Assembly: GCF_014852585.1 (NCBI RefSeq)
Contig: NZ_JACVBX010000005.1
Location: 248,001-312,000, forward strand
Direction: 5' to 3'
Source: Pseudomonas sp. PDM18
GTDB lineage: Bacteria > Pseudomonadota > Gammaproteobacteria > Pseudomonadales > Pseudomonadaceae
DNA: 64,000 nucleotides
The notes under the pieces were generated by a model, which saw nothing but the letters and a program-made list of their open reading frames with translations, had not been told where the DNA came from and did no database searches. Below are positions 1-9,957 of this stretch, one piece after another; the stretch's first letter is position 1, and every line of letters begins with the position of its first letter. Both the position numbers and the translations under genes were made by a program.

Positions 1-965
1 CTGACGCGGGGCTCAAAGCGCCACTTGTCCATGGCATCGCGCACGGCGTTGTCGAACATGCGCGGTGGCGTGGACTCCAGCACCTGGATGTCGGCGATGC
101 GACCATCGCTGGTGATGGTGAACAGCACCTTCACCCGACCTTCGATGCCACGGTTCAGGGCCATGCGCGGGTAGACCGGCGGGTCCATGCGCAGCGGCTT
201 GATGTCGCTGTCGTTGAGGCTGCCAGTGGGCAGGCCGGCGGGGCCTTGCGAGCCGGCTGGTGCGGCCTGGGCGCCCTCGGTGAACTGGCCAACGGTAGGC
301 GCAGCGGGCGGCGGCGGGGCGGCCGGGGTCGGCGGCGCGGCAGCTTCCTCGGCGGGCTCCGGGTCAGGCTCGGGCTTGGGTTTCGGCTTGGGCTTGGGCT
401 TGGGCGACACCTTGGGCACGGCCTTCTCGACCGGCTTTGGTTTGGGCTTGGGCTTCTCTACCGGCTTGGGCGGCTCGATGGGCTTGGGGGGCTCGGGTTC
501 CGGCGGCGGGGGAGTCGGCGCGGCGGCGGGCGGCTGCTGCACCGGCTCAGGCTTGGGCGGCAGGGTGACGACACTGACCTGCATGGCCTTGGGCATCTCG
601 CCAGCGCCCAGATTCAGTTCAGCCGGCGTGGGCACCACCCAGATCAGCGCGGCGACGATCGCCAGATGCAGGCCGATGGCCAGACCGGAGGACTTCCACC
701 AGCCACCGGGAGGCGGCGGCTGGTCGCCGTCTTCCACGCCTTCGACCGGCGCGGCGTAGGGAATCAGGACTTCTTCGGTCGCCACTTCCTCGTCACGGCG
801 AGGACCCGCACAGCTGACGAGTCTCAGGCTGGCCTCATTGGCGCGCTGGGCGTTCACGCTGGGCAAATGGGCGCCGTCATCCGCCGTGGCGGAAGTGAAC
901 AGCTGTTCCTCAGCGTCCACGGCAGGACTTGCGTCCGCCGCTTTGCGCGGTTGGGGTAACGACAT
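1..965 (-). CDS. tonB: TonB energy transducer (TonB1-type), C-terminus cut by window edge
   Basis: Couples the inner-membrane proton-motive force to TonB-dependent outer-membrane receptors for siderophores, heme and similar ligands. The 321 visible residues show a long cytoplasmic N-terminal extension (about 1-90) as in P. aeruginosa TonB1, one membrane segment (about 93-112, with His100 inside it), a Pro/Lys-rich periplasmic spacer (about 137-205, runs of KP and EP), then the start of the TonB C-terminal domain with VYPRMALNRGIEG near 264-276. Only the last few residues are missing. The ATG at 965 was chosen because the frame opens there just downstream of a Fur box at 1006-1024. No exbB/exbD lies next to it; a second tonB with exbBD is at 34556. 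The opposite strand is open by GC bias but is a shadow. Confidence 0.95.
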   Translation of the reverse strand, partial: MSLPQPRKAADASPAVDAEEQLFTSATADDGAHLPSVNAQRANEASLRLVSCAGPRRDEEVATEEVLIPYAAPVEGVEDGDQPPPPGGWWKSSGLAIGLHLAIVAALIWVVPTPAELNLGAGEMPKAMQVSVVTLPPKPEPVQQPPAAAPTPPPPEPEPPKPIEPPKPVEKPKPKPKPVEKAVPKVSPKPKPKPKPKPEPDPEPAEEAAAPPTPAAPPPPAAPTVGQFTEGAQAAPAGSQGPAGLPTGSLNDSDIKPLRMDPPVYPRMALNRGIEGRVKVLFTITSDGRIADIQVLESTPPRMFDNAVRDAMDKWRFEPRV

Positions 966-1005
966 GAAAAAGCCTGCGGGAAGAGTTCACGAAGCAATAT
1001 CTTCT

Positions 1006-1024
1006 GATAATTATTATCATTCAC
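1006..1024. promoter_or_regulatory. Fur box upstream of tonB
   Basis: The sequence starting GATAATTATTATCATT matches the 19-bp Fur consensus (GATAATGATAATCATTATC) at 15 of 19 positions. It lies about 40 bp upstream of the tonB start, between tonB and the end of the preceding GTPase gene. This fits iron-repressed tonB expression from its own promoter. Confidence 0.85.
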
Positions 1025-1050
1025 TCGCTCCGGGAGGGCAACCTTATCTG

Positions 1051-2013
1051 TCAGATGGGTGCAATCGCGCAGCGAAAAAGACCGTCCTGCAGCACCTGTG
1101 GATCAAGTTCAGTGGCCAGGATCAGCTCTATACGGCTGTCCTTGCGCCACGCGCTTGGCGTCCACGGCGCCGGACCAACGGTACGGTTGCAGGCCAGCCA
1201 GGCGTCCTCGCCGTGCAGCACCGCCTTGGCCCGCAACAGGCCGGGAAGCCCGGCCAGCCAGGCGTCAATCTCGGCCGTGCGGAAGCGCCAGTCACGGTGG
1301 AAGCGCCAGCCGACCGCCTGTCGGCCCTCTTCGACGCGTACCTGGCGCAGCGGCGAGTCACGGCGCAACAGCATCGCCGGTTCGGTGGACGAAGCGCGCT
1401 GCGGCAAATCAGCACTCGCCGCTTCAATCGGCGTACTCGGCAGCTCGCCCAGCGGCAGGCGGCCGCGGGTCGTCCAGCGCAACGGCACCTCCGGCAAACG
1501 CGCCGCCAAGACCGCACGCGCTCCGTCATCCAGCGCTTCGGACTTGTTCATCAGCAGCAGCGATGCTTCGCCCAGCGCCAGGCGCTGCGCCTCGGGCAGC
1601 GGCTGCCCGGCAGCCAGTGCGGCGGCATCGAGCACCATCACCAGTGGCTGCACCGCCAGTACACCCTCCCATGGCGCGCCGCGCAGTTGCGCCAGCAGTT
1701 GCGCGGGATGGCCCAGACCGGAAGGCTCGATGAACACGCGATGCGGCCTGGCCTTGCGCAGCAGCCGGCCGAGGCCGACCTGGAACGGCGCGCCATTCAC
1801 GCAGCACAGGCAGCCGCCAGCGACTTCGCCCAGGGCGATGCCGTCTTCGTCGCGGGACAACAGCGCGGCGTCCAGGCCGACCTGGCCGAATTCGTTGACC
1901 AGCACGGCCCAGCGCTCACCCGCCGGGCGTTGCGCCAGCAGGTCCTGCAGCAGGCTGGTCTTGCCCGCCCCGAGGGGGCCGGCGATGAGATGAGTCGGGA
2001 TCTGCTTCAACAT
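1051..2013 (-). CDS. COG0523 (CobW/YjiA-type) metal-associated GTPase
   Basis: A 320-residue G3E-family P-loop GTPase. Visible motifs are Walker A GPLGAGKT (12-19), the COG0523 hallmark CxCC as CLCC (68-71), and a G4-like NKSE. Family members deliver or insert metals (zinc, cobalt or nickel) into target proteins; the length is typical of the YjiA subgroup, with a C-terminal CobW_C-like region. It sits upstream of tonB on the same strand, separated by the Fur box, so it probably belongs to a different transcript. There is no Zur box directly in front of it, unlike the paralogue at 3217-4443. The metal and client protein cannot be read from sequence. Confidence 0.85.
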   Translation of the reverse strand: MLKQIPTHLIAGPLGAGKTSLLQDLLAQRPAGERWAVLVNEFGQVGLDAALLSRDEDGIALGEVAGGCLCCVNGAPFQVGLGRLLRKARPHRVFIEPSGLGHPAQLLAQLRGAPWEGVLAVQPLVMVLDAAALAAGQPLPEAQRLALGEASLLLMNKSEALDDGARAVLAARLPEVPLRWTTRGRLPLGELPSTPIEAASADLPQRASSTEPAMLLRRDSPLRQVRVEEGRQAVGWRFHRDWRFRTAEIDAWLAGLPGLLRAKAVLHGEDAWLACNRTVGPAPWTPSAWRKDSRIELILATELDPQVLQDGLFRCAIAPI

Positions 2014-2090
2014 TCGCCCATGGTGCCGCCTGACGCTCGCCGGGAAAAGCGCTAGAGTCGCGGCTTTCTTTCGCCAACCCCGGATCGATC

Positions 2091-2447
2091 ATGCGCCTGT
2101 TGCTGCCCCTAGCCCTCGCCTGCCTGCCCCTGCTCGCCCACGGCGAAGCCTGCGTGGTGCACACCCAGGGCAAGGACGTCGACGTAAAGGTCTGCCAGCA
2201 GAACCGCACCATCCCGGAAAAGCTCTTCCGCGAGGGCTTCTGCCAGCCGCAGCTCAAGGACCAGAAGGTCGAGGTGACCTACGCCGAAAACTGCCCCAGC
2301 GGCGCCTTCGGTGTCTGTGAGAACGCCCAGACCCAGGGCGTGCCCTACCGCCAGGACATCCACTACTACGGGGTGGCCAGCGACGCGCGCATCCTCCAGC
2401 CCTTCTGCGAACAGCAGAGCAACGGCCACTGGCGCAAACCGCAGTAG
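2091..2447 (+). CDS. Small secreted Cys-rich protein of unknown function
   Basis: A 118-residue protein with an N-terminal signal peptide (about 1-19, ending AHGEA). The mature part contains six cysteines, consistent with disulfide bonding in the periplasm. No catalytic motif is recognised. It is divergently placed relative to the COG0523 GTPase, whose start is only 77 bp away, so the two share a promoter region. A stem-loop with a T-run follows at 2539-2570. A similar small hypothetical gene sits at this position near tonB1 in P. aeruginosa (from memory). The function is unknown. Confidence 0.75.
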   Translation: MRLLLPLALACLPLLAHGEACVVHTQGKDVDVKVCQQNRTIPEKLFREGFCQPQLKDQKVEVTYAENCPSGAFGVCENAQTQGVPYRQDIHYYGVASDARILQPFCEQQSNGHWRKPQ

Positions 2448-2538
2448 CGGTCATCGCCCTGTCACACGGCTCGGGCTTACTGACGTCGGGTACCTCACAC
2501 CCTCCCGGCCCCCCACGCCGGACATGATCTTGGTGAAT

Positions 2539-2570
2539 TGGGCCGCTCTCCCCGGGTGGCCCATTTTTTT
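2539..2570 (+). terminator. Rho-independent terminator after the small secreted protein
   Basis: TGGGCC and GGCCCA arms (2539-2544 and 2558-2563) flank a 13-nt loop and are followed by a run of seven T. It is positioned between two converging genes. Confidence 0.65.
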
Positions 2571-2584
2571 GCCCGCGCGAAACC

Positions 2585-3216
2585 TCAGCCGAGCCAGTCG
2601 AGCGTGAGCAGCAGGCGTCGCTCACCCGGCGCCGGCAGCGGCGAGCGGTGGACGATGCCGCCGCCGAGATTGCCGGCCCATTTCTCGCCCTTGAACAACC
2701 CCACGTCGCCGGCGGCCATCTCGCGGATCTCGGCCCGGCTGACCGGTTCGGCGGCCGCATCGCCCAGCCGCGCGCGGGCCATGGCCCACTCCTCCAGCCA
2801 TTGGCTGGCAGGGCCCGAGTAGGTGGTGACCAGGCGCAGCGGCACGTGATCGACGTGGAAGCGCGGACACATGGCCTTGTCCAGGCTGCGCAGGCGCAAG
2901 CCGATACGCTGCGCACCGGTCAGGCAGGCGAAGGCTTCGGCCAGCCATTGCAGGTCGCTGCGAAACAGTGTGCAGCCGTCGAGCATGGCGTACTGGCGCA
3001 GTAGGTCGCCCAGTTCGACGCGCTCATCGACCACCTCGAGGCTCTGCGTGAGGTCCAGCGCCTGGGTCCCCAGCCAACCGGCGAAGCTGCTGATTTCCGG
3101 GTACAGCGTGCGTTGCCAGACGGCCAGGTTGACGTCTTCCTTGAGCACTTCGGCGAGCACCTGCGGATCGTCGCTGAGCACCTGGCGCGGCCAGACCGGG
3201 GTTTCGAGGGCGAGCA

Positions 3217-3217
<1 letters not shown>
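2585..3217 (-). CDS. DUF1826 family protein
   Basis: A 210-residue cytoplasmic protein recognised as DUF1826. It contains a conserved-looking segment (CPRFHVDHVPLRLVTTYSGP) and a GLFKGEKW motif. The fold resembles proteins with a His-based metal or heme-like site, but no biochemical activity is established. The ATG at 3217 overlaps the stop of the upstream COG0523 GTPase as TGATG, which argues for translational coupling and fixes the start; an upstream in-frame TTG at 3235 would lie inside the GTPase gene. As the third gene of a dksA2-GTPase-DUF1826 run behind a Zur box, it is probably zinc-starvation induced. Confidence 0.8.
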
Positions 3218-4443
<1,226 letters not shown>

Positions 4444-4460
4444 GGGTGGGCTCCAGAAAT

Positions 4461-4865
4461 TCAGGCTACGCGGACGTGCAGTTCGCGCCGTTCCTGGCGC
4501 TCCTTGGCCTCGATGCACAGCGAGGCGGTGGGGCGCAGCAGCAGGCGGCGCAGACCGATAGGTTCGCCGGTTTCCTCGCACCAGCCGTAGCCGCCCCGCG
4601 CCAGGCGCTCCAGCGCCTGGTCAATCTTGTCGAGCAGCTTCTTCTCGCGCTCCAGCAGGCGCAGTTGCCACTGGCGCGACTCTTCGCGGCTGGCGACATC
4701 GGCTTCGTCGCTGGCCCGCTCGGTGTCCTGCAGCGCCTGGAATTCCTCCTCGATACGCCCCTGCAACTCGTCGCGCTGGCCTAGCAGCAGTGCGCGGAAA
4801 TAGCCCTGTTGCGCCTCGCTCATGTAGGCCTCGGCGGGCTGGGCGAGCAGTTCCTGTTCGGTCAT
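4461..4865 (-). CDS. dksA2: DksA2, DksA paralogue lacking a full zinc finger
   Basis: RNA-polymerase secondary-channel regulator that works with (p)ppGpp. At 134 residues it has the coiled-coil arm (about 35-85) with acidic tip motif DEADVA (53-58) and a C-terminal globular part where only two of the four zinc-ligand positions of classical DksA are Cys: C96-E-E-T99 and C117-I-E-A120. This pattern is the signature of P. aeruginosa DksA2, which folds without zinc and can replace DksA during zinc starvation. A perfect Zur-box core lies 32 bp upstream of its ATG. It is the first gene of a likely operon with the COG0523 GTPase. Confidence 0.95.
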   Translation of the reverse strand: MTEQELLAQPAEAYMSEAQQGYFRALLLGQRDELQGRIEEEFQALQDTERASDEADVASREESRQWQLRLLEREKKLLDKIDQALERLARGGYGWCEETGEPIGLRRLLLRPTASLCIEAKERQERRELHVRVA

Positions 4866-4896
4866 GACCGTCTCCGGGTGGGGAGTGATCTTTTAT

Positions 4897-4909
4897 GTTA
4901 TATTATAAC
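4897..4909. promoter_or_regulatory. Zur box in the dksA2 / secreted-protein intergenic region
   Basis: GTTATATTATAAC is a perfect 13-bp palindrome matching the core of Pseudomonas Zur operators. It lies between divergently transcribed dksA2 and the small secreted protein gene at 4982, so it can control both. The identical 13-mer recurs at 5418-5430. Confidence 0.85.
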
Positions 4910-4981
4910 CTTTCGCACTCGACAATACCCTGCCGACGTGAGATATCGAAACCCTGCTGCACCCACCTCCCGAGACCTCCG

Positions 4982-5383
4982 ATGCTGCGCCTCGCCCTGC
5001 TGCTCTGCCTGTTCGCTCCTTTCGCCCAAGCCAGCGGGTCCGCGCCACTGCCTTTCCCCGGCGAGGAACCGGCGCGCTGCGCCTGGTCGGCTTCGGTGCT
5101 GGCCTGCATGGACGATTCGGGGAATCTCTACAGCGTCGCCACCCAGGGCCACGACACCTACCTGCGCGGCTTCGAGGCGAGCAGCGGACGACGCTGGGCG
5201 CAGACCGGCACGCGCTACGGCAGCCTGACCTTCTTCAGCGGAGTGACCAGCGATGGTCAGGTGTGGGTCGGCACCAGCCGCGGCATCGGCTGGACCAACA
5301 TCAGCCGCTTCAGCAGCTCATCGGGTGACAGCGCGCGCCTGACCTGCGGCCGGGTCAGTGGCTGCAAACAGCACGAACGCTGA
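4982..5383 (+). CDS. Small secreted protein of unknown function, Zur-box linked
   Basis: A 133-residue protein with a clear signal peptide (MLRLALLLCLFAPFAQAS). The mature part carries four cysteines in two local pairs (CAWSASVLAC and CGRVSGC) and a central segment with short beta-rich repeats (SGNLYSVATQG, DGQVWVGTSRG) resembling single blades of a propeller or PQQ-like repeat. The ATG at 4982 directly precedes the signal peptide; an open extension upstream to 4895 would overlap the Zur box and is rejected. It is flanked on both sides by identical Zur-box cores, so zinc-starvation expression is likely. No function is recognised. Confidence 0.7.
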   Translation: MLRLALLLCLFAPFAQASGSAPLPFPGEEPARCAWSASVLACMDDSGNLYSVATQGHDTYLRGFEASSGRRWAQTGTRYGSLTFFSGVTSDGQVWVGTSRGIGWTNISRFSSSSGDSARLTCGRVSGCKQHER

Positions 5384-5417
5384 CGAGCCCATTGCGGGAT
5401 CGCCGGGAAGTAAATAC

Positions 5418-5430
5418 GTTATATTATAAC
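5418..5430. promoter_or_regulatory. Zur box upstream of folE2
   Basis: A second exact copy of GTTATATTATAAC lies 22 bp before the folE2 ATG. At that position it would overlap the folE2 promoter or transcription start, as expected for a repressor site. Confidence 0.85.
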
Positions 5431-5452
5431 AATTGCCGACCGTGACCCGCCC

Positions 5453-6340
5453 ATGACCGCCCTGCTCCCCGATATCGCCTGCCAATCCGCCCGCCTGCCC
5501 ATCCCGCTCGACTGGGTCGGCATGCAAGGCATCGCCGTGCCGCTGCGTATCGCGGGCGAGCGCGTTGCCGCCCATGCCGACGCCGGGGTCAGCCTCGACG
5601 AAGCCGAAGCGCGCGGCATCCACATGTCGCGGCTGTACCTGGCGCTGGAGGCGCTGGCAGACACGGAGCTCTCACCTGCGCTGCTACGCGACCTGCTCCG
5701 GCAGTTCCTCAGGAGCCACGCGCAGCTTTCCCGGCGCGCCAGCCTGACGCTGCGTTTCGAACTGCTGTTGCGGCGCCCGGCGCTGGTCAGCCCGCTGAGT
5801 GGCTGGAAGCGTTACCCCTGCGAGATCCACGCGCAGTTGGAGGGCGATGCGCTGCAACTGGAGTTGTGCCTGAGCCTGTCCTATTCATCGACCTGCCCGT
5901 GCTCGGCAGCCCTGGCGCGCCAACTGATCCAGGAGCGCTTCGACGCCGACTTCACCGGCCGCCCACTGAAGGCCAGCGAGGTTCGCGCCTGGCTCGGCAG
6001 CCCGCAGGGCATAGTCGCCACGCCGCACAGCCAGCGCAGCGAGGCACAGCTGAACCTGCGGCTCGACCCGGCCGCGCAGGCATTCGCTTTCAGCGCGCTG
6101 ATCGACCACGCCGAAGACGCCCTCGGCACCGCCGTGCAGACGGCAGTGAAGCGCGCCGATGAACAGGCTTTCGCCTTGGCCAATGGGCAGAACCTGATGT
6201 TCTGCGAGGACGCCGCACGCCGGTTGCACCAGGCGCTGTTGCAGCGCGAAGAGGTGTCGGGCTTCGAGGTACGCGTAGTGCATGCGGAAAGCCTGCACGC
6301 CCACGATGCAGTGGCGGTGAGTCGCTGGGGGCGCGACTAA
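5453..6340 (+). CDS. folE2: GTP cyclohydrolase FolE2 (type IB, COG1469)
   Basis: Converts GTP to 7,8-dihydroneopterin triphosphate, the first step of folate (and preQ0) synthesis. The 295-residue length and motifs GIHMSR (56-61) and STCPCS (146-151, Cys148 as the metal/catalytic ligand) identify the FolE2 family, which uses metals other than zinc, unlike zinc-dependent FolE. A Zur box sits 22 bp upstream, the usual arrangement for this zinc-sparing backup enzyme. Its 3' end overlaps the convergent GNAT gene by 4 bp. Confidence 0.95.
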   Translation: MTALLPDIACQSARLPIPLDWVGMQGIAVPLRIAGERVAAHADAGVSLDEAEARGIHMSRLYLALEALADTELSPALLRDLLRQFLRSHAQLSRRASLTLRFELLLRRPALVSPLSGWKRYPCEIHAQLEGDALQLELCLSLSYSSTCPCSAALARQLIQERFDADFTGRPLKASEVRAWLGSPQGIVATPHSQRSEAQLNLRLDPAAQAFAFSALIDHAEDALGTAVQTAVKRADEQAFALANGQNLMFCEDAARRLHQALLQREEVSGFEVRVVHAESLHAHDAVAVSRWGRD

Positions 6341-6813
6341 GCGTTCAGGTCGAGCGCCAGACGAATCTGGTCGCGGCACTGGATGCCGTTCTCGTAGATC
6401 GGCTCGGGATAATGCCGTACGAAGTGATCCGCCTCGATACCAACGATGCGGAAGCCCAGGCGCTGATACAGGCCGAGCTGCGCCAGGCTGGAGTTGCCGG
6501 TGGCGATGGTCAGGCGCTGCAGGCCGGCCTCGCGGGCCTGCTCGATGGCCGCCAGCAGCAGGCGTCGGCCCAGGCCGCGCTCCTGCCATTCGTCCTCGAC
6601 CGCCAGGCTGGTGATCTCGGCGACGCCGGGCTCGCGGGGAGTCAGCGTTAGTACGCCGCGTACGGAGTCCGCCTCGTTCAGCGCCAGCAGTCGGGAGTCG
6701 GGCAGGTAGCTCTCGATCTGCTCGCGACTGGGATCGGCCTTGAGCAGCAGCGACCAGGGCGCCTGCGTGGGCGAGAGTTCGACGAGAGTCAGGTCCGGAA
6801 AGAAATTCACCAT
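6337..6813 (-). CDS. GNAT family N-acetyltransferase
   Basis: A 158-residue single-domain GNAT. The acetyl-CoA-binding motif A is visible as ITSLAVEDEWQERGLGRRLL (about 67-86, containing the Q/RxxGxG/A-type loop ERGLGRR), followed by LTIATGNSSLAQLGLYQRLGF, the usual beta5-alpha4 segment. The acetyl acceptor (amino acid, small molecule or protein) cannot be predicted. Convergent with folE2 and probably monocistronic. Confidence 0.85.
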   Translation of the reverse strand: MVNFFPDLTLVELSPTQAPWSLLLKADPSREQIESYLPDSRLLALNEADSVRGVLTLTPREPGVAEITSLAVEDEWQERGLGRRLLLAAIEQAREAGLQRLTIATGNSSLAQLGLYQRLGFRIVGIEADHFVRHYPEPIYENGIQCRDQIRLALDLNA

Positions 6814-6900
6814 GATTCATCTACCAAAGAGTCAGTGGGGACAGGGGGTTTATCTTCCCTCGCCCCTGGATGCAAGACTTTTGCTCCGCACCGGAAAGGC

Positions 6901-6925
6901 ATCGGGCGCGGCAAGCCGGCCCGAT
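6901..6925. repeat. Stem-loop between the GNAT and cfa genes
   Basis: ATCGGGC (6901-6907) and GCCCGAT (6919-6925) form a 7-bp stem downstream of the cfa stop. No T-run follows on the minus strand, so it is at best a weak terminator or a 3' stabilising hairpin. Confidence 0.45.
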
Positions 6926-6943
6926 AGCAATCCCCGAACAGGC

Positions 6944-8128
6944 TCAGGCGTAGATGTCGCGGCGACTCCAGGGCACTTCGTGGCCGCCATCAGTGTGCGG
7001 CTTGCTGGCGAGAATCTGGTGCAGGTTGATCCAGCCCTTCTTGAAACCATAGGCGCAGCCGGCGAGGTACAGGCGCCAGATGCGCAGGGCCTGGTCGGGT
7101 ACCAGTTTTGCCGCCTCGTCCAGCCTCGCTTCGAGGTTGGCGCTCCAGAAGTCCAGGGTGCGCGCGTAGTGCAGGCGCAGCCCTTCGACGTCGACCACCT
7201 CCAGTCCCGCCTCGCTCATACGCGCAATAGCCAGGGACAGGTGCGGCAGCTCGCCGTGAGGGAATACGTAGCGGTCGATGAAGTCACCCGCGCCGCGCCC
7301 GACCGGACGGCCGTCGGTATTACTGGAAGTGATGCCGTGGTTCATCACCAGCCCGCCCGGCCGCACCGCGTCGTACAGGTGCTGGAAATAGAGGCCCAGG
7401 TTCGCGTGGCCGACGTGTTCGAACATGCCGACGCTGACCACCTTGTCGTAGCGGCCGTCGCGCGGCAGGTCGCGGTAATCGCGTAGTTCCAGGTTCACCT
7501 TGCCTTCCAGCCCGTCCGCCTTGACCCGCTCGCGGCCGAGCTTGAGCTGCTCCTCACTCAGGGTTATGCCGTGCACCTCGACGCCGAACTCCCGCGCCGC
7601 CAGGCGCGCCAGCCCGCCCCAGCCGCAGCCGACGTCGAGCAGCTTCTCGCCAGGCTTGAGTCGCAGCTTGCGGCACAGGTGGCGCAGCTTGGCCAACTGG
7701 GCGGCGGCCAGGTTTTCGTTGCCGGTTTCGTAGTAGGCGCAGGAGTACACCATCTCCGGATCGAGCCAGAGTTGGTAGAACGCGTTGGACAAGTCGTAGT
7801 GGTAATGGATGGCTTCGGCGTCGGTGGCCTTGTCGTGGCTTTCGCGCACGTATTCGGCATCGTCGTCTTCATCGCCCAGCGCAGCGCTCAGGGCGTCGGC
7901 AGTGGCGATCACTTCCTGCATCGGCCCCTCGATGTCCATGCGGTTCTCGACATAGGCACGACCGAGGATATCGAGGCTGGGGTGGGTGATCTCGGTCAGC
8001 AGCGTGGGATCGCGGACAACCAGAGTTACCTGCGGGTCGGGGCCGAGGTCGAAGGCCTGGGCCTCGCCGATGCGGATACGCAGCGGCAACTGCAGGGACA
8101 GCAACTCAGAGGGCAGATTGGCTTTCAT
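6944..8128 (-). CDS. cfa: Cyclopropane-fatty-acyl-phospholipid synthase
   Basis: Methylates the double bond of unsaturated phospholipid acyl chains using S-adenosylmethionine, giving cyclopropane fatty acids that harden membranes in stationary phase. The 394-residue protein has the CFAS N-terminal region, the SAM-binding motif LLDVGCGWGG, and the conserved SVGMFEHVGHANL and HGITSS segments. The ATG at 8128 follows an excellent Shine-Dalgarno sequence (AGGAGG), which rejects the longer open frame to 8233. A stationary-phase-like -10 (CTATAGT, 8163-8157 on the minus strand) lies about 30 bp upstream, consistent with the RpoS control known for Pseudomonas cfa genes. Confidence 0.92.
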   Translation of the reverse strand: MKANLPSELLSLQLPLRIRIGEAQAFDLGPDPQVTLVVRDPTLLTEITHPSLDILGRAYVENRMDIEGPMQEVIATADALSAALGDEDDDAEYVRESHDKATDAEAIHYHYDLSNAFYQLWLDPEMVYSCAYYETGNENLAAAQLAKLRHLCRKLRLKPGEKLLDVGCGWGGLARLAAREFGVEVHGITLSEEQLKLGRERVKADGLEGKVNLELRDYRDLPRDGRYDKVVSVGMFEHVGHANLGLYFQHLYDAVRPGGLVMNHGITSSNTDGRPVGRGAGDFIDRYVFPHGELPHLSLAIARMSEAGLEVVDVEGLRLHYARTLDFWSANLEARLDEAAKLVPDQALRIWRLYLAGCAYGFKKGWINLHQILASKPHTDGGHEVPWSRRDIYA

Positions 8129-8469
8129 GCAAACCTCCTGGTCACGGGGCTGAAAAACTATAGACCAGCTACTCCATAGTCTTCCCCTATGGTCCGGTCC
8201 GCAAAAAACTATCGGGCTCCACCCCGCCAGCACCCTTGCAGTGGAGTCCGGCGATTGGCGGGACGTTCCAAAAAGAATGCGTCGAACGATAGTTCGCTAC
8301 GCAAGCGTAGCAGCCGAAATGCCGCGCATCGTTGCCAGCCCCGAGATAGAGCCTTTACTAACCGGCAACGATGACACCGGCGTGACAGATCGTCAGCCGA
8401 TTGCACTACACTGACGCCCCCTCCGCGTGCATTCCGCGCGGAGGACCTCTGCCGTCCAAGGGGGCTGTC
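8129..8469. other. Intergenic region between cfa and the MFS gene, with short palindromes
   Basis: 341 bp without a credible gene. It holds CTATAGT (8163-8157, minus strand) as a candidate RpoS-type -10 for cfa, an inverted repeat CCATAG/CTATGG (8174-8179, 8187-8192), and two adjacent small hairpins, CGAAC/GTTCG (8283-8296) and CTACGC/GCGTAG (8297-8310). No known operator was recognised. Confidence 0.5.
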
Positions 8470-9942
8470 TTGACTACCTTCTCCGCGCCTCGCCCGGCGG
8501 TCCGCACCGTACTGGTGGGGCTGATGCTGGCGATCTTCCTCGGTGCGCTCGACCAGACCATCGTCGCCGTATCCCTGCCGGCGATCTCATCAGGCTTCGG
8601 CGATTTCGACCTGCTGGCCTGGGTCATCTCCGGCTACATGGTGGCGATGACCATCTCCATGCCGATCTATGGCAAGCTCGGCGACCTCTACGGCCGCCGC
8701 GTGCTGATGCTCTTCGCCATCGGCCTGTTCACCGTCGCCTCATTGCTCTGCGGCGCCGCACAGAGCATGGAGCAGCTGGTGCTCGCCCGCGTCCTGCAGG
8801 GTATCGGCGCCGGCGGCATGATGTCGGTGAGCCAGGCGATCATCGGCGACATCGTCCCGCCCCGAGAGCGCGGCCGCTACCAAGGTTACTTCAGCAGCAT
8901 GTACGCGGTGGCGAGCATCGCCGGTCCGGTGCTGGGCGGATTGCTCACCGAGTACCTGTCGTGGCGCTGGGTGTTCCTGATCAACCTGCCGGTGGGCCTG
9001 GTCGCCCTCGCGGTGTCGCGCCAGACCCTACGCGGCCTGCCGGTGCCGGGGCGCAAGCCGGTGATCGACTACCTCGGCACGATGCTGATGATCGCAGGCC
9101 TGGGCAGCCTGCTGCTGGCAATCACCGAGGTCGGCCAGGGCGCGCGCTGGAACGACCCGCAGATGCTTGCGCTGTTCGTCGCCGCGCTGGTGCTGATCAC
9201 CCTGTTTGTGCTGCAGGAACGCCGCGCGCCGGAACCGCTGGTGCCGATGCACCTGTTCGGTATTCGAGCGGCCACCCTGAGCTGGCTGATCAGCTTCTTC
9301 GCCAGTTTCCAGGTCATCTCGCTGTCGGTGCTGGTGCCGCTGCGCTTCCAGTCGGTGACTGGCGCCGGCGCAGACAGCGCCGCACTGCACCTGCTGCCGC
9401 TGGCCATGGGCGTGCCGATCGGCGCGTACTGCTGCGGCCGTCTCACCGCGATCATCGGCCGCTACAAGCCGCAGATCGTCGGTGGCGCGCTGCTGATGCC
9501 GCTGGCGATTGCCGGTCTCGCGCTGACGCCGCCCAACTCGTACCTCCTCTCGGGCGTGTGCATGCTGCTCACCGGCATTGCCGCCGGGACGCAGTTCCCC
9601 ACCAGCCTGGTGGCGGCTCAGAGCGCGGTGGAGACGAAACACCTCGGAGTGGCGACCAGCAATATCACGCTGTTCCGCTCACTGGGCGGGGCGGTAGGGA
9701 TTGCGCTGATGTCCGCGCTGCTGCTGGCGATGTTGCAGCCGCTGGCAGGCGAAGCGGGTCACGGGCTGTCGGCCAGCGCGCTGCTGGCCAGCCTCAGTGG
9801 GGCCGGCCACCAGGCGCAGCGGCTCACGCTGGATGGAGTTTTCGGGCACCTGTTCCTGATCAACGCAGGCTTCGGCGCCCTGGCCCTGCTGATCGCCCTG
9901 TCGCTGCCCGACCACGCCCTGCGCGGCCGGGGCAACGACTAG
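8470..9942 (+). CDS. MFS drug-exporter-like transporter (DHA2, EmrB/QacA family)
   Basis: A 490-residue inner-membrane protein with about 14 predicted helices, typical of DHA2 proton-driven exporters. Motif D1/C-like features are visible: FLGALDQTIVAVSLPAIS in helix 1, GKLGDLYGRRVLM in the first cytoplasmic loop (motif A), and GPVLGG in helix 5 (motif C of exporters). A TTG start at 8470 is preferred because AAGGGGG lies about 9 nt upstream; the open frame extends to 8401 without a ribosome-binding site. Substrate unknown. No membrane-fusion partner or adjacent regulator gene was found. Confidence 0.85.
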   Translation: MTTFSAPRPAVRTVLVGLMLAIFLGALDQTIVAVSLPAISSGFGDFDLLAWVISGYMVAMTISMPIYGKLGDLYGRRVLMLFAIGLFTVASLLCGAAQSMEQLVLARVLQGIGAGGMMSVSQAIIGDIVPPRERGRYQGYFSSMYAVASIAGPVLGGLLTEYLSWRWVFLINLPVGLVALAVSRQTLRGLPVPGRKPVIDYLGTMLMIAGLGSLLLAITEVGQGARWNDPQMLALFVAALVLITLFVLQERRAPEPLVPMHLFGIRAATLSWLISFFASFQVISLSVLVPLRFQSVTGAGADSAALHLLPLAMGVPIGAYCCGRLTAIIGRYKPQIVGGALLMPLAIAGLALTPPNSYLLSGVCMLLTGIAAGTQFPTSLVAAQSAVETKHLGVATSNITLFRSLGGAVGIALMSALLLAMLQPLAGEAGHGLSASALLASLSGAGHQAQRLTLDGVFGHLFLINAGFGALALLIALSLPDHALRGRGND

Positions 9943-9957
9943 CGCTGCCGGCGCAGG

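Noticed and set aside
246-959. Plus-strand open frame rich in Gly/Leu/Arg at the left edge
   Set aside because: Antisense of the Pro/Lys-rich TonB spacer; repeats mirror the KP codons.
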